Assembly (NCBI GenBank): GCA_964401335.1
Contig: CAYNYK010000003.1
Location: 26,443 to 90,442 of the forward strand
DNA: 64,000 nucleotides
Origin: JAAYCU01 sp964401335
GTDB taxonomy: Bacteria > Planctomycetota > Phycisphaerae > UBA1845 > PWPN01
Direction: 5' to 3'
How positions within the stretch are numbered: the stretch's first letter is position 1; every line of letters starts with the position of its first letter. This document shows, one piece after another, positions 18,161 to 28,132 of this stretch. The notes beneath the pieces are model-generated. The model was not told the DNA's origin. It searched no databases and saw nothing but the letters and a program-made list of their open reading frames with translations. A program made the position numbers and the translations under genes.

Positions 18161-19706
18161 GTCCATCCAATGGACGCTTCAGCTTTGGCATGCCGGTCTG
18201 CTGACCATTGTGCTCATCGGATTTGGAACGGCCTCGTACTTTGCCATATCGGGAGCTCGAATAGAACAGTTTGATAGCGATTTGGAACGCTCGGTCCAGA
18301 TACTGGCTACGGGGTTTCGCCTGCCAAAGATACCAGACGCTTCATCCACAGAGTCGTCTACGGATAAGAATTCAGCGCAGTCCCAACCCGCTGATCCCGC
18401 CCCCTCCGGCGCAGTCTCGCAATCTTCGGCATCGGCGACTCAATCGACCGACGGCTCACCACGTCGTTCATGGCCAGAGCCGCCGGCCTTGGAATTCGAA
18501 GTCCCCGCCGCCCTGGCCGAACGATTTACGGACGATCGGCCGGGCGCGGATTACTACGTAATTTGGGACTTTGACGGCCGGGTCATGTGGTGTTCGAGTG
18601 CCGCCATCGCTGCCACCGTTTCGTACGCCGGTGCGCGACCGGAACGGTCATCGCGGCCGCCGGCTCCCGGTCCGCCCGGTATCCGAAAAAGAGGCGAGTT
18701 TCGTGAAGCGTATGTCAACGGCCCTCGTTGGACGCGCGTGTTGATGGGGATATCCACGCGTCCACTGCAAACCGAATTACGGCATCTGGCCTTCCGGCTC
18801 ACCGCGATCGGCGCCGGGGTGCTGGTCATCGGCTTGGTTGGCGGATGGTTGGTCTCCCTCCGCGCGGTGCGACCGATCCGAGCGATTACCGCGGTGGCCC
18901 AGGAGATTTCCGCGTCCAACTTGTCCCGCCGCATCCCTATCGCGGAAGTCCAGAGCGAGTTGGGGAGTCTGGCGGTCGTACTCAACGAGATGTTTACCCG
19001 GCTTGAGGCGGCCTTTCAGCAACAAGTCCGGTTCACGGCCGATGCGTCCCACGAGCTGCGCACGCCGTTGTCCGTTATCCACACGCATGTTCAACTGGCC
19101 CTTTCACGGGAACGCTCGGCGGAGGAGTACCGCAAAACGATCGAGACCTGCCAGCGGGCATCGAGTCGGATGAAGGACCTGGTCGATTCGCTTTTATTTT
19201 TGGCGGGCGCCGATGCCGGGCGGTTTGCGTTGAACCGGCAATACACCGACTTGCGCGCGGTCGTGGAAAGCTGTATGGCCATGGTTGCCCCGTTGGCGGA
19301 GGCCAAGGGGGTGGTTGTGGAGGCTAATCTTCGCCCCGCGAAATTGAACGTCGATGTATCTCGGATGACTCAAGTGATCACGAACCTGCTTACCAATGCC
19401 ATCCGGTACAACCGTCGGGAAGGACATGTCCAAGTTGCGCTGGCCATGAATGGCGGCAGTGTCTTGCTGACCATCAGTGATACGGGGCTGGGAATCCCGA
19501 TCGAGAATCAACCCCACATTTTTGAGCGTTTCTACCGGGTCGATAAGGCCCGTAGCCGTGAGGAGGGAGGTAGCGGTTTGGGGTTGGCGATCTGTAAAAC
19601 CATTGTCGAGGCCCACGGCGGAACGATTACGTTCAAGAGCGAAGTCGGCCAGGGCACGACTTTCAGCGTCCGCCTGACGCTGACCGATCCGACCGTCATG
19701 ACCTAA
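18153..19706 (+). CDS. Membrane sensor histidine kinase
   Basis: A 517-residue kinase. Helix 1 (LLTIVLIGFGTASYFAIS) and a second helix (AIGAGVLVIGLVGGWLVSL, about 210-230) flank a periplasmic sensor of about 170 residues, rich in Pro, Ser and Gln over its first third and without a recognised fold. HAMP (VRPIRAITAVAQEISASNLSRRIP), HisKA with phospho-His H300 in DASHELRTPLS, and HATPase motifs N-A-I-R-Y-N, DTGLGIP and GSGLGLAI follow. All catalytic elements look intact. The start overlaps the regulator stop. Confidence 0.93.
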   Translation: MFRSIQWTLQLWHAGLLTIVLIGFGTASYFAISGARIEQFDSDLERSVQILATGFRLPKIPDASSTESSTDKNSAQSQPADPAPSGAVSQSSASATQSTDGSPRRSWPEPPALEFEVPAALAERFTDDRPGADYYVIWDFDGRVMWCSSAAIAATVSYAGARPERSSRPPAPGPPGIRKRGEFREAYVNGPRWTRVLMGISTRPLQTELRHLAFRLTAIGAGVLVIGLVGGWLVSLRAVRPIRAITAVAQEISASNLSRRIPIAEVQSELGSLAVVLNEMFTRLEAAFQQQVRFTADASHELRTPLSVIHTHVQLALSRERSAEEYRKTIETCQRASSRMKDLVDSLLFLAGADAGRFALNRQYTDLRAVVESCMAMVAPLAEAKGVVVEANLRPAKLNVDVSRMTQVITNLLTNAIRYNRREGHVQVALAMNGGSVLLTISDTGLGIPIENQPHIFERFYRVDKARSREEGGSGLGLAICKTIVEAHGGTITFKSEVGQGTTFSVRLTLTDPTVMT

Positions 19707-19761
19707 ATGTGTGGCGGATGTGCCCGTTTGCGGAGGGTCTTCGTTTGATGCGTCTTCATCT

Positions 19762-19773
19762 AACCTTAAGGTT
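19762..19773. promoter_or_regulatory. Perfect 12-bp palindrome upstream of the export operon
   Basis: AACCTTAAGGTT, followed 3 bases later by TATGAT (19777-19782), a possible -10 box. Its core CTTAAGGTT also occurs before the response-regulator gene (17441-17449), making it a candidate operator for that regulator. Confidence 0.4.
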
Positions 19774-19862
19774 CATTATGATAGAATTCAGGAGGAATGG
19801 TGGCGGTTAGGTCAATATTCATAGGGGTCGGATCGGGGGGGCGTGGACATCGGGGTTTGGCT

Positions 19863-21230
19863 ATGAAAAAGATCCTGATACTTATTATCCTTGCGGGTTT
19901 GCTGGTCGGGGCCGGTGCCTTGTATTGGAACCGCGGTAGTGCGCCGAGCGTTGTTTATCGCACGGAAACGGTCAGCCGGGGAAATTTGGTTGTCTTTATC
20001 CCGGCAACCGGCACCATTGAACCGGAGGAAGTCATCGATGTCGGTGCCCAGGTGGGTGGTCTGATTCTGTCGTTCGGCACGGACGCGGACGGCAAGACGG
20101 TGGATTACGGCTCGCCGGTAGAGGCGGGAACGGTACTGGCGCGGATTGACGATGCCCTCTACAAGTCTGAGTTGGTCCAGGCCGAGGCCCAGGTCTTGTC
20201 CGCGCAGGGCGGGTTGCGCCGGGCCGAGGCGGACCTGGAGCAGGCGAAGGCCAAGCTGTATCAGGCCGAGCGAAACTGGGAACGAGCCCAGAAATTGGGT
20301 GCATCATCATCGGCGCTGGCGGCCACGGACTACGACAACTACAAGGCGTCCTACGAAGTCGCCAAAGCGACGGTCTTGATTAATGAAGCGGCGATCATCG
20401 AGGCCCAGGGCAACCTGGCCCAGGCCAGAGGCATGGAGGAACGGGCCCGGCGCAATTTGGGCTATACAACCATTACCTCGCCGGTCAAGGGGGTCATCAT
20501 TGATCGACGCGTCAATATCGGTCAAACCGTTATCGCGAGCATGAATGCCCCCAGCCTTTTCCTGATCGCCAAAGACCTGACCCGCATTCAAGTCTGGGTG
20601 GCCGTCAACGAAACGGATATCGGTCGATTGCATCCCGGTCAGCCGGTAACGTTCACGGTAACCACGTTTCCCAATGAAACGTTCAAGGGGCGGGTGGGCA
20701 AGATTCGTCTAAACGCGTCGATGACTCAAAACGTCGTCACCTATACCGTCGAGGTGGTGGCCGACAATCCTCAAGGCAGATTGTTACCCTATCTTACCGC
20801 GGATGTTAAGTTCGAGTTGGAACGTCATGATCATGTGCTGATGGTCCCCAACGAGGCTTTGGAATGGACCCCGACCCCGGAGCAAATTGCGCCCGAAGCG
20901 CGCAAAGCCTTCGAAAATGAAACCGCCGCGGCTTTACCGAATCAGGAAGCCCGTCCCGCCGCTTCCCGACCGACCGAGCGCGTGCATGATCAGGATCGTC
21001 CCGGTGTATTGTGGATTCCCGAAGGGCAATTCGTGCGGCCTGTTTTCGTCCAAGTCGGCGCTACGGATGACGTTAAGACGGTGGTGCAAGGGGAGGGATT
21101 GACCGAGAATCTGCCGGTGGTAACCGGCGAGGAAGAAAACCGTACCGCCAGCCAATCCACGGGTAGCACCAATCCGTTCCTGCCGAAGTTGCCGCGCTTC
21201 CGAAGAAGCGGTCCACCACCGCCCATGTGA
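19863..21230 (+). CDS. MacA/HlyD-type periplasmic adaptor
   Basis: About 455 residues with an N-terminal signal/anchor (KKILILIILAGLLVGAGAL). The order is typical of MacA-like adaptors: lipoyl half-motif (VIDVGAQVGGLI), a long helical hairpin rich in Ala, Glu and Gln (about 85-180), second lipoyl half (ITSPVKGVIIDRRVNIGQTV) and beta-barrel (RIQVWVAVNETDIGRLHPGQPVTF). It would bridge an inner-membrane MacB transporter and an outer-membrane channel. The ATG at 19863 gives a clean signal. An AGGAGG at 19790-19795 lies close to an earlier in-frame ATG/GTG (19797/19800), so a 22-residue longer form is possible. The Pro-rich tail is unusual but of low complexity. Confidence 0.88.
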   Translation: MKKILILIILAGLLVGAGALYWNRGSAPSVVYRTETVSRGNLVVFIPATGTIEPEEVIDVGAQVGGLILSFGTDADGKTVDYGSPVEAGTVLARIDDALYKSELVQAEAQVLSAQGGLRRAEADLEQAKAKLYQAERNWERAQKLGASSSALAATDYDNYKASYEVAKATVLINEAAIIEAQGNLAQARGMEERARRNLGYTTITSPVKGVIIDRRVNIGQTVIASMNAPSLFLIAKDLTRIQVWVAVNETDIGRLHPGQPVTFTVTTFPNETFKGRVGKIRLNASMTQNVVTYTVEVVADNPQGRLLPYLTADVKFELERHDHVLMVPNEALEWTPTPEQIAPEARKAFENETAAALPNQEARPAASRPTERVHDQDRPGVLWIPEGQFVRPVFVQVGATDDVKTVVQGEGLTENLPVVTGEEENRTASQSTGSTNPFLPKLPRFRRSGPPPPM

Positions 21231-21259
21231 GCGCAGCGACATGGTTGTGAGGCTGAGTC

Positions 21260-22012
21260 ATGCCTATGATTCAACTTGAAGATATCTGCAAGACGTACTA
21301 TCTCGGCGAAATCAGCGTGCCGGTACTCAAGAACGTTTCCTTGACCGTCGAGCGCGGCGAGTTGGTCGCCCTGATGGGCGCCTCGGGCTCGGGCAAGAGC
21401 ACCTTGATGAATATTCTGGGCTGCCTCGATCGGCCGAGTTCCGGTCGATACTGGTTGGACGGCAAGGACGTATCGAAGTTGTCGATCGCGCAGCGGGCCA
21501 TGGAAAGGAACCAAAAGATCGGCTTCGTGTTTCAGAATTTCAACCTCCTGCCGCGCACGAGCGCCTTGGATAACGTGGCCATGCCCCTGACGTACACGGC
21601 TGAGCATCTTTCGGAACGCGAAACCCGGCGCCGGGCTCGGGACATGCTCTGCCGGTTTGGGCTGGAGGATCGTTTGGATCACGAACCCTCGCAGTTGTCG
21701 GGCGGCCAGCAGCAGAGAGTGGCCATCGCCCGCGCTCTGGTCAATCATCCCCCCCTGCTGTTCGCCGATGAACCCACGGGGAATCTCGACTCCAAAACGA
21801 GCGTGGACGTGCTCCGTATATTTCAACAGCTCAACACGGAAGACGGTCTGACCATCGTCTTGGTTACGCACGATGCCAATGTCGCCAAGTACGCCAACCG
21901 CATCATTCATATTCGCGACGGTGCTATCCTGAACGGGGTATTGCCCGACCGCAACGACCCGCAAAGGATTTCAGGAGCGCAGCCCTGCGAGATGGAAGGG
22001 GCCGGTATATGA
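21260..22012 (+). CDS. ABC transporter ATP-binding protein, MacB/LolD type
   Basis: A 250-residue ATPase with Walker A GASGSGKST (40-48), signature LSGGQ (146-150), Walker B LLFADE (166-171), and the DEPTGNLD and VTHD motifs of the MacB/LolD group. It energises a FtsX-type permease. It lies 29 bases after the adaptor gene and overlaps the permease gene by 4 bases (ATGA), so it is one operon. In MacB proper the ATPase and permease are fused; here they are separate. Confidence 0.93.
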   Translation: MPMIQLEDICKTYYLGEISVPVLKNVSLTVERGELVALMGASGSGKSTLMNILGCLDRPSSGRYWLDGKDVSKLSIAQRAMERNQKIGFVFQNFNLLPRTSALDNVAMPLTYTAEHLSERETRRRARDMLCRFGLEDRLDHEPSQLSGGQQQRVAIARALVNHPPLLFADEPTGNLDSKTSVDVLRIFQQLNTEDGLTIVLVTHDANVAKYANRIIHIRDGAILNGVLPDRNDPQRISGAQPCEMEGAGI

Positions 22013-23382
22013 GAATCTTACGCACCAGCAAGACCGCCATGAGGGCCCTGCGACGCAATCCCATGCGGGCGGCGCTGACCACGCTGGGTATCGTGATCGG
22101 TGTCGGTGCGGTCATCGCCATGATGGAAATCGGCGCGGGTTCCTCGTCGCAAATTCAAAAGGGTATCTCCACCATGGGCGCGAACGTGTTGCTCATCATG
22201 CCCGGCACGACCACCACGGCGGGGGTTCCTTCCGGTACCGGCCGCAGTACCACTCAAACACCCCAGTATTGCGACGCGATTCTCCGCAAATGTTCCGCGG
22301 TGCTTACCGCCGCCCCGGTGGTGCGGGCCCGCACCCAGGTTGTTTATGGAAGTCGTAACTGGGAACCCAATAATATCTACGGCACGACCCCCGCCTTTCT
22401 GGAGGTCCGGCAGTGGGGCCGTTTGGCCGCAGGCAAGATGTTTTCCGAGCGGGACATCCTCAACGGCAATCGCGTTTGCGTCATCGGCCAGACGTTGGTA
22501 CGCGAGTTGTTTCAGGGTCGCTCGCCCATCGGCCAGGAAATCCGCGTGAAGAATGTTACCTTTCGGGTCATCGGCGTTCTGAACAAAAAGGGGGCCAACA
22601 TGATGGGCATGGATCAGGATGATATTGTCATCGCTCCCTGGTCCACCATCAAGTACCGGGTGACCGGCTCGGCCCTGGGCTCGACCAACCAAAGTATCAG
22701 CAGCTCGAGCGGCAACAGTTCCCTGAATACGCTGAGTAATCTCTATCCCAGCGGACAGACCAGTCTCTATCCGGAGCAATCCGAAGTGCAGGCGGCGAAC
22801 AACCCCATGTTAAGACGCTTCACCAACGTCGACCAGATTCTCGCGGTGGCCCGGGATGCCAAGTCGATCCAACCGGCGATCAAACAGATCACCGAGTTAC
22901 TTCGGAAGCGCCATAATTTGCAAGACGCCGCCGCCAACGATTTCGACGTGCGGGACATGACCGAGATGCACAACATGCTCACTTCGACCACCTCCATGAT
23001 GACGAATCTGTTGTTGTGCGTGGCCACGATTTCCCTCATCGTCGGCGGGGTTGGGATCATGAACATCATGCTGGTTTCGGTAACCGAGCGTACCCGCGAG
23101 ATCGGGTTGCGCATGGCCGTCGGCGCCCAGCCGCGCGACATTCTTCGCCAGTTTTTGGTCGAAGCGGTCGCCTTATGTCTGCTCGGCGGAGGGCTGGGAA
23201 TTGCCTTGGGACGGGGAGCGTCGGCCCTGGTGCGGATGATGCTTAACTGGCCGACCGAGTTATCGGTGGGGGCGATCGTCGCGGCCGTGGTGGTTTCGGC
23301 GAGTGTCGGCATATTGTTCGGATACTACCCGGCGTGGAAAGCCGCCCACCTCGACCCGATTGAGGCTCTCCGGTACGAGTAA
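22009..23382 (+). CDS. FtsX-type ABC permease, MacB type
   Basis: A 457-residue permease. Helix 1 (MRAALTTLGIVIGVGAVIAMMEIG) is followed by a large periplasmic MacB core domain (about 45-320) and three C-terminal helices (LLLCVATISLIVGGVGIMNIMLVSV; ILRQFLVEAVALCLLGGGLGIALG; GAIVAAVVVSASVGILFGYYPA). TERTREIGLRMAVGA is the FtsX-family coupling motif, and the ending LDPIEALRYE is the usual MacB C-terminus. The periplasmic domain carries a Ser/Asn-rich insertion around residues 225-260 (NQSISSSSGNSSLNTLSN). It exports macrolides, peptides or lipids in known systems; the cargo here is unknown. Confidence 0.93.
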   Translation: MRILRTSKTAMRALRRNPMRAALTTLGIVIGVGAVIAMMEIGAGSSSQIQKGISTMGANVLLIMPGTTTTAGVPSGTGRSTTQTPQYCDAILRKCSAVLTAAPVVRARTQVVYGSRNWEPNNIYGTTPAFLEVRQWGRLAAGKMFSERDILNGNRVCVIGQTLVRELFQGRSPIGQEIRVKNVTFRVIGVLNKKGANMMGMDQDDIVIAPWSTIKYRVTGSALGSTNQSISSSSGNSSLNTLSNLYPSGQTSLYPEQSEVQAANNPMLRRFTNVDQILAVARDAKSIQPAIKQITELLRKRHNLQDAAANDFDVRDMTEMHNMLTSTTSMMTNLLLCVATISLIVGGVGIMNIMLVSVTERTREIGLRMAVGAQPRDILRQFLVEAVALCLLGGGLGIALGRGASALVRMMLNWPTELSVGAIVAAVVVSASVGILFGYYPAWKAAHLDPIEALRYE

Positions 23383-23447
23383 AAACATCCTTAGGCCCTC
23401 GACCCGCGCGGCCCCGGCCGTGGTTCATGATAACGTGGAGATGTCCC

Positions 23448-25052
23448 ATGAGACAGGTATCGGTTTGGTTGATTTTTCTGGCTGGAAGCGTAACCGGCGG
23501 ATGCATGGTCGGACCGAACTACACGCGTCCGGACGTGACCACGCCGGCCGATTGGAGCGAACTGAAAGCGGACGCGGCGGCGACTCAGCCCGCGAGCCCG
23601 ACCACCCGGCCGACCAGTCAACCGTGCGATGTGGCCATGTGGTGGAAGCGACTGAATGATCCGACGCTCGATTCGCTGATCAGCCGGGCCGTTGAATCGA
23701 ATCTGGACCTGAAAATCGCCACGGCGCGCGTCCGCGAGGCCAGGGCCCAACGCAACTCCGCCGCCGCCGGTCTCTGGCCGCAGGTCGGTCTGTCCGGCGA
23801 TTACAACTATCGAGGATCCAGCCTGAATACGGGGGCCAAGTCCTCGAACGACACCAACCTGCTCAAGGACGCCCGCAACACGGCCATCAATTCGGCCGTC
23901 CAATCGCTGGCCGCCGGCCAAGGTATTGATCCCGTGGAAATCGCCACCGGGACGGCCAACCAGGTTCTCACCAGTGCCATCAACAATAAAACGTCGGATG
24001 ACAACCAGGCCGCGCATCGTGGTCAGAACATCTTCCAGGCGGGATTCGACGCCAGTTGGGAACTGGATGTGTTCGGCGGTTTGCGGCGTGGCGTCGAGGC
24101 GGCCGAAGCGGATATCGCGGCGTCGGAGGAGGATCGGCGATCGGTCATCGTTTCGTTGGTGTCGGAAGTGGCCCTCAACTATGTACAGTTGAGGGGATAC
24201 CAGCAACGATTGGCGATCGCGTTTGAGAATATCGAAACCCAGCGCGAAACGGTTGAGTTGACCCAGGAGAGGGTCTCGGCGGAATTCGCGAGCAGACTGG
24301 AAGAGGCCCAAGCCCGGACGCAACTGGCCACCACGACCTCGCAGGTTCCCGTGCTGCAGGATGCGATTCGTCAGACCATTTACCGCTTAAGCATCCTCCT
24401 CGGACTCTCGCCGGGCGGGCTATTACCTGAGCTCGAACAGGCCGCGGCGATTCCCGCGCCGCCTGCCGATGTGCCCGTCGGGTTGCCTTCCGAGCTGCTC
24501 CGTCGGCGACCGGACATACGTTCCGCCGAAAGGCAACTCGCGGCGGCCACCGCACGCATTGGTGAAGCCATCGCGGACTTGTTCCCCAGGTTCTCGCTTA
24601 CCGGCTCCTTTGGTGCACAGAGTCGGGACATCCGGTTGCTTCTTGAACGCGACAGCCTGTTCTGGTCGGTGGGACCGGCGATTTCCTGGCCGATTTTCCA
24701 GGGAGGAAGTATTCGGGCGAACATCGAAATTCAAAACGCTCGCCAGGAGCAGGCCTTGGCCACCTACGAGCTGACCGTGCTGAACGCCTTGAATGAGGTG
24801 GAGGCCGCGCTGTCCGCCTATTCGAACGAACAAATTCGGCGCCAGTCACTCGAGGAGGCGGTTCGGAACAGCCAAAAAGCCACCGAACTGAGTATGCAAC
24901 TCTACACCAACGGCATGGCCGCCTTTCTGAATGTACTCGAAGCTCAACGCACATTGTTCGCGTCTCAAGAAGCCCTGGTTCAGAGTGAAACGACCATTAC
25001 CACCGACCTGATCGCCCTGTATAAAGCGCTGGGCGGAGGATGGGAGGAATGA
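23448..25052 (+). CDS. Outer-membrane efflux lipoprotein (TolC/NodT family)
   Basis: A 534-residue outer-membrane factor. The signal ends in G-G-C with MVGPNYTRP following, the NodT-type lipoprotein start. Two OEP repeats are visible (LDLKIATARVREARAQRNSAAAGLWPQVGLSGDY; LPSELLRRRPDIRSAERQLAAATARIGEAIADLFPRFSLTGSFG). An insertion at about residues 125-195 between the first strands is longer than usual. GGAG (23437-23440) lies 7 bases before the ATG; an earlier ATG at 23427 does not precede a signal. It completes the tripartite exporter. Confidence 0.92.
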   Translation: MRQVSVWLIFLAGSVTGGCMVGPNYTRPDVTTPADWSELKADAAATQPASPTTRPTSQPCDVAMWWKRLNDPTLDSLISRAVESNLDLKIATARVREARAQRNSAAAGLWPQVGLSGDYNYRGSSLNTGAKSSNDTNLLKDARNTAINSAVQSLAAGQGIDPVEIATGTANQVLTSAINNKTSDDNQAAHRGQNIFQAGFDASWELDVFGGLRRGVEAAEADIAASEEDRRSVIVSLVSEVALNYVQLRGYQQRLAIAFENIETQRETVELTQERVSAEFASRLEEAQARTQLATTTSQVPVLQDAIRQTIYRLSILLGLSPGGLLPELEQAAAIPAPPADVPVGLPSELLRRRPDIRSAERQLAAATARIGEAIADLFPRFSLTGSFGAQSRDIRLLLERDSLFWSVGPAISWPIFQGGSIRANIEIQNARQEQALATYELTVLNALNEVEAALSAYSNEQIRRQSLEEAVRNSQKATELSMQLYTNGMAAFLNVLEAQRTLFASQEALVQSETTITTDLIALYKALGGGWEE

Positions 25053-25225
25053 TAGGTATGAAATGCACCTATTCCCACGTTCCTGCTTAATTTTAAGGTG
25101 CCAAGTAACTTTTGGGAGCCGACGAAGCGTCTCCTGTAAAGTGCCGTGGTTTCTCAATCGGCGGGATGTTTACCATGCTCCGCGATTAAAGATGAGGTTG
25201 TCCTATCCATCTCGGCGGCCGTACG

Positions 25226-28132
25226 TCAGGGTTCGTGGGCTGGGTTTTTCTTTGGTGGGCTCACCTTTTTCCGTTCCGGTTTCTCGGGCATCTCACCGGG
25301 CTTGTCCGCGTAGTCCGGGACGACATAACCGGTGATCTTGACCTGCCGCTCGAACTCCTCCTGCATTTGCGTCAGGAGGTTTCCATATTGCGGATCGTCG
25401 ACGAGGTTTTTCGTCTCGTAGGGATCGTTCGCGAGATCAAACAGCTCCGTCCACTCTTCGTGGCCGGGGTATTTGATGAGCTTGGCGGTCTCGGTGCGGA
25501 CGGCGACCACCGATGGGCTGAAAGCATATTGATTCTCCAGGAAATATTCCGCGAGAAACGCCTTTCGCCAATCCACCTTTTTGCCTGTTAACAGCGGCAC
25601 CCAGCTTTGGCCTTGCATATCGCTGGGCACGGCCACCCCCGCGAGTTCAAGGAAGGTTGGGGCCAGATCGATATTCAAAACCATTTCGTCGAGCGTTTTC
25701 CCCTTCGGTACAAGTTTCGGATACCGAATAATCAGCGGGATACGGAGGGATTCATCATACGCGGTGCGTTTGTCGCCCAACCCGTGCTCGCCTCGGTAAT
25801 ACCCGTTATCACTGGCGAAAACGACCACGGTGTTCTCGGTCAAACCGAGTTCGTCGAGCGCCGCGAGCAGTCGTCCGAGATTATCGTCCGCCGTTGAAAC
25901 GCTGCGGAGGTAATCGAGATGTCCTTTATTTTTCTGGTTGGCGGCCGGGCGCGAAGCGGCGTCCTCCTTCTTTTTCGACTCGTCACGAGCCGGCCGGTAG
26001 ATGGCGCGGACATCCAGATTGGGAACCGGCCGGACAACGGCGTTAGCGAAACGGTCCTTGGCCCGTTCCGGTAAGTCATACGGTCCATGACAGGCCTTGT
26101 AGCCGACGATCATGGAGAAAGGCCGGTCGCGATGCTTTTTCATGAATTCGATGGCATAGTCGGTCGAGACATCATCAACCCACCCGCTGGTCGGCGTGAC
26201 TTGGCCGTTGATCTCGAACGGGCAATCGAAGTACCTGCCCTGGCCGACGAAACTCGCGGAATAATCGAAACCCGGGCGCTGGCCGCGCTGCTGATCCATG
26301 TGCCACTTGCCGATATACGCCGTCGTATAGCCCGCCGCCCGTAAGAGGGTGGCGTGGGTGATGTTGTCTTCCGGAAAAGGCGTGGCATTGTTGGCCACCC
26401 CGTTCAGGTGATTATATCGACCGGTGAGAAACGCCGCGCGGCTCGGGGAACAGAGCGAGCAGGTGACGAACGCATTGCGAAACCGCACACCCTCGGCCGC
26501 CAGGCGATCCATGTTCGGCGTCTGGAACTGCGGGAATCGGCCCCGCTCGCCTTGCTCGCGTTGCACGACCCCCATGGCGTCCCAGCGCTGATCGTCGGTG
26601 TAAACGAACAGAAAATGGGGTCTGCCGTCGGCGGCCCGCGTGGTCGGGGTTGCCGACAAGGCGTCCGGTCGCGTATGGCCTTGGTCCCGGGCCGCGGATA
26701 GAAACTTTCTCATCTTCGCCGCGATCTCAGTGTTGGCGGCCAAAACATTTTGAGTTTCCGATGGATCTTCCTTGAGGTTGAATAATTCGTCTTCTTGCGG
26801 CGTGATTTTGGCTCCCTTGGCGGCTTGCTTTGGGCCGCTCCTTTTGCGAACGGACTCGAACTGCGGCACATTGGCCCGCTCGATCAGTTTCCAATCGCCC
26901 ATACGAAGGCCGTAAATGGCATTGCCCGCCTGAACAATGACATGATCGCGTATAGGTTTGCCGGGTTGGGGTTCCGTGAAAGCACGCAACATGTCGAAGC
27001 TGTCCTCGGCGTTATCCTTCGGTAGCGGCACCTGGAAAATACCGGCCAGGGTAGCCAGTATGTCCGTAAGACAGATAACCTGATCGCTTACCGTGCCGGC
27101 GGGGACTCGGCCGGGCCAGCGGACAATGAACGGTTCCCGAAAACCGCCTTCCCATTCCGAGTTCTTGCCGCCGCGCAGCGGCCCGTTGATCGCCAGGCCC
27201 GCCTTGATGGCCTCGGCGGAACTCTGGTTGCGCGGATTCACCACGCCCCCGTTATCACTCGTGAAAATAACCAAGGTCTTATCGGCGAGCTTGAGTTTGT
27301 CGAGTTGCTCGAGGATCTGCCCCACGCTCCAGTCGAGTTCCTGGATGAAATCGCCGTATTTGCCATAGGGGCTGCCGGTGAATTGCGGATGAGGCGTGAT
27401 CGGTTCGTGGACTGCGATCGGCGCATAGTACATGAAGAACGGCCGGTCGTGGTTGGCTTCGATCCACCGGGTGACGCTCTTGGTCAACGTCTCCATGACG
27501 CGGTCGGGCTCCCATTGTTTTTGAATGCCGGTCGTTATGGTGGTTGCCGGGCCTGTGACGTGATTGATGATAGGTTCGCCGGGAATGTGCCCGGTGACTT
27601 GTTCATTTTCGATGAGGCTGTTCGGGCCGTTACTGATATTGGCCGCCAGGCCGTAGAAATAGTCAAAACCGATATCCCGCGGGCCCGGTCGGAGCGGTTG
27701 GCTCCAATCCTTTACGCGACCGGTTGTCAATCCCAGGTGCCATTTGCCGATCGCGGCGGTCGCGTAACCCTGGGCCTTGCATAAGGACGCCAGGGTGAGC
27801 CGATTCGTTTCGATGTGCAAAGGCGCATCGACATGTAAAACGAAGCCGTCCTTGACGCCCGTGCGCCAATAATAGCGGCCGGTCATCAGAGCGTAGCGGG
27901 AAGGAGAACAGAGCGAACCCGGCGCGTAGGCCTGGGTAAACCGCCGGCCTTCGCTGGCGAGCCGGTCGAGGTTCGGCGTTTTCAATTCCGGAGGCGCGCC
28001 ATAGCAGCCGACGCTGCCCCATCCGTAATCGTCGGCCAGAATGACGATGATATTCGGCTTGTCCGGTGTTGCGGAAGCGAATACCGCTGTCGCCAGGATC
28101 GGTGCAATGAGGAAGGGTAGTAATGTTTTCAT
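25226..28132 (-). CDS. Exported protein with two fused sulfatase domains
   Basis: A 968-residue protein with an N-terminal signal (LLPFLIAPILATAVFASA). Domain 1 (about 26-490) starts PNIIVILADDYGWGSVGCYG with the formylglycine site C75-S-P-S-R79 in LCSPSRYALMTGR. Domain 2 (about 495-968) starts RPHFLFVYTDDQRWDAMG with a second C-S-P-S-R near residue 560 in LCSPSRAAFLTGR. Each has its own metal Asp pair near the start, a GKWH lysine/histidine motif and an SDNG motif, so both sites look competent. Cys-type sites need oxidation to formylglycine by an FGE or anSME enzyme, not seen here. The substrate is unknown. A single sulfatase is normally about 450-550 residues. Confidence 0.9.
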   Translation of the reverse strand: MKTLLPFLIAPILATAVFASATPDKPNIIVILADDYGWGSVGCYGAPPELKTPNLDRLASEGRRFTQAYAPGSLCSPSRYALMTGRYYWRTGVKDGFVLHVDAPLHIETNRLTLASLCKAQGYATAAIGKWHLGLTTGRVKDWSQPLRPGPRDIGFDYFYGLAANISNGPNSLIENEQVTGHIPGEPIINHVTGPATTITTGIQKQWEPDRVMETLTKSVTRWIEANHDRPFFMYYAPIAVHEPITPHPQFTGSPYGKYGDFIQELDWSVGQILEQLDKLKLADKTLVIFTSDNGGVVNPRNQSSAEAIKAGLAINGPLRGGKNSEWEGGFREPFIVRWPGRVPAGTVSDQVICLTDILATLAGIFQVPLPKDNAEDSFDMLRAFTEPQPGKPIRDHVIVQAGNAIYGLRMGDWKLIERANVPQFESVRKRSGPKQAAKGAKITPQEDELFNLKEDPSETQNVLAANTEIAAKMRKFLSAARDQGHTRPDALSATPTTRAADGRPHFLFVYTDDQRWDAMGVVQREQGERGRFPQFQTPNMDRLAAEGVRFRNAFVTCSLCSPSRAAFLTGRYNHLNGVANNATPFPEDNITHATLLRAAGYTTAYIGKWHMDQQRGQRPGFDYSASFVGQGRYFDCPFEINGQVTPTSGWVDDVSTDYAIEFMKKHRDRPFSMIVGYKACHGPYDLPERAKDRFANAVVRPVPNLDVRAIYRPARDESKKKEDAASRPAANQKNKGHLDYLRSVSTADDNLGRLLAALDELGLTENTVVVFASDNGYYRGEHGLGDKRTAYDESLRIPLIIRYPKLVPKGKTLDEMVLNIDLAPTFLELAGVAVPSDMQGQSWVPLLTGKKVDWRKAFLAEYFLENQYAFSPSVVAVRTETAKLIKYPGHEEWTELFDLANDPYETKNLVDDPQYGNLLTQMQEEFERQVKITGYVVPDYADKPGEMPEKPERKKVSPPKKNPAHEP

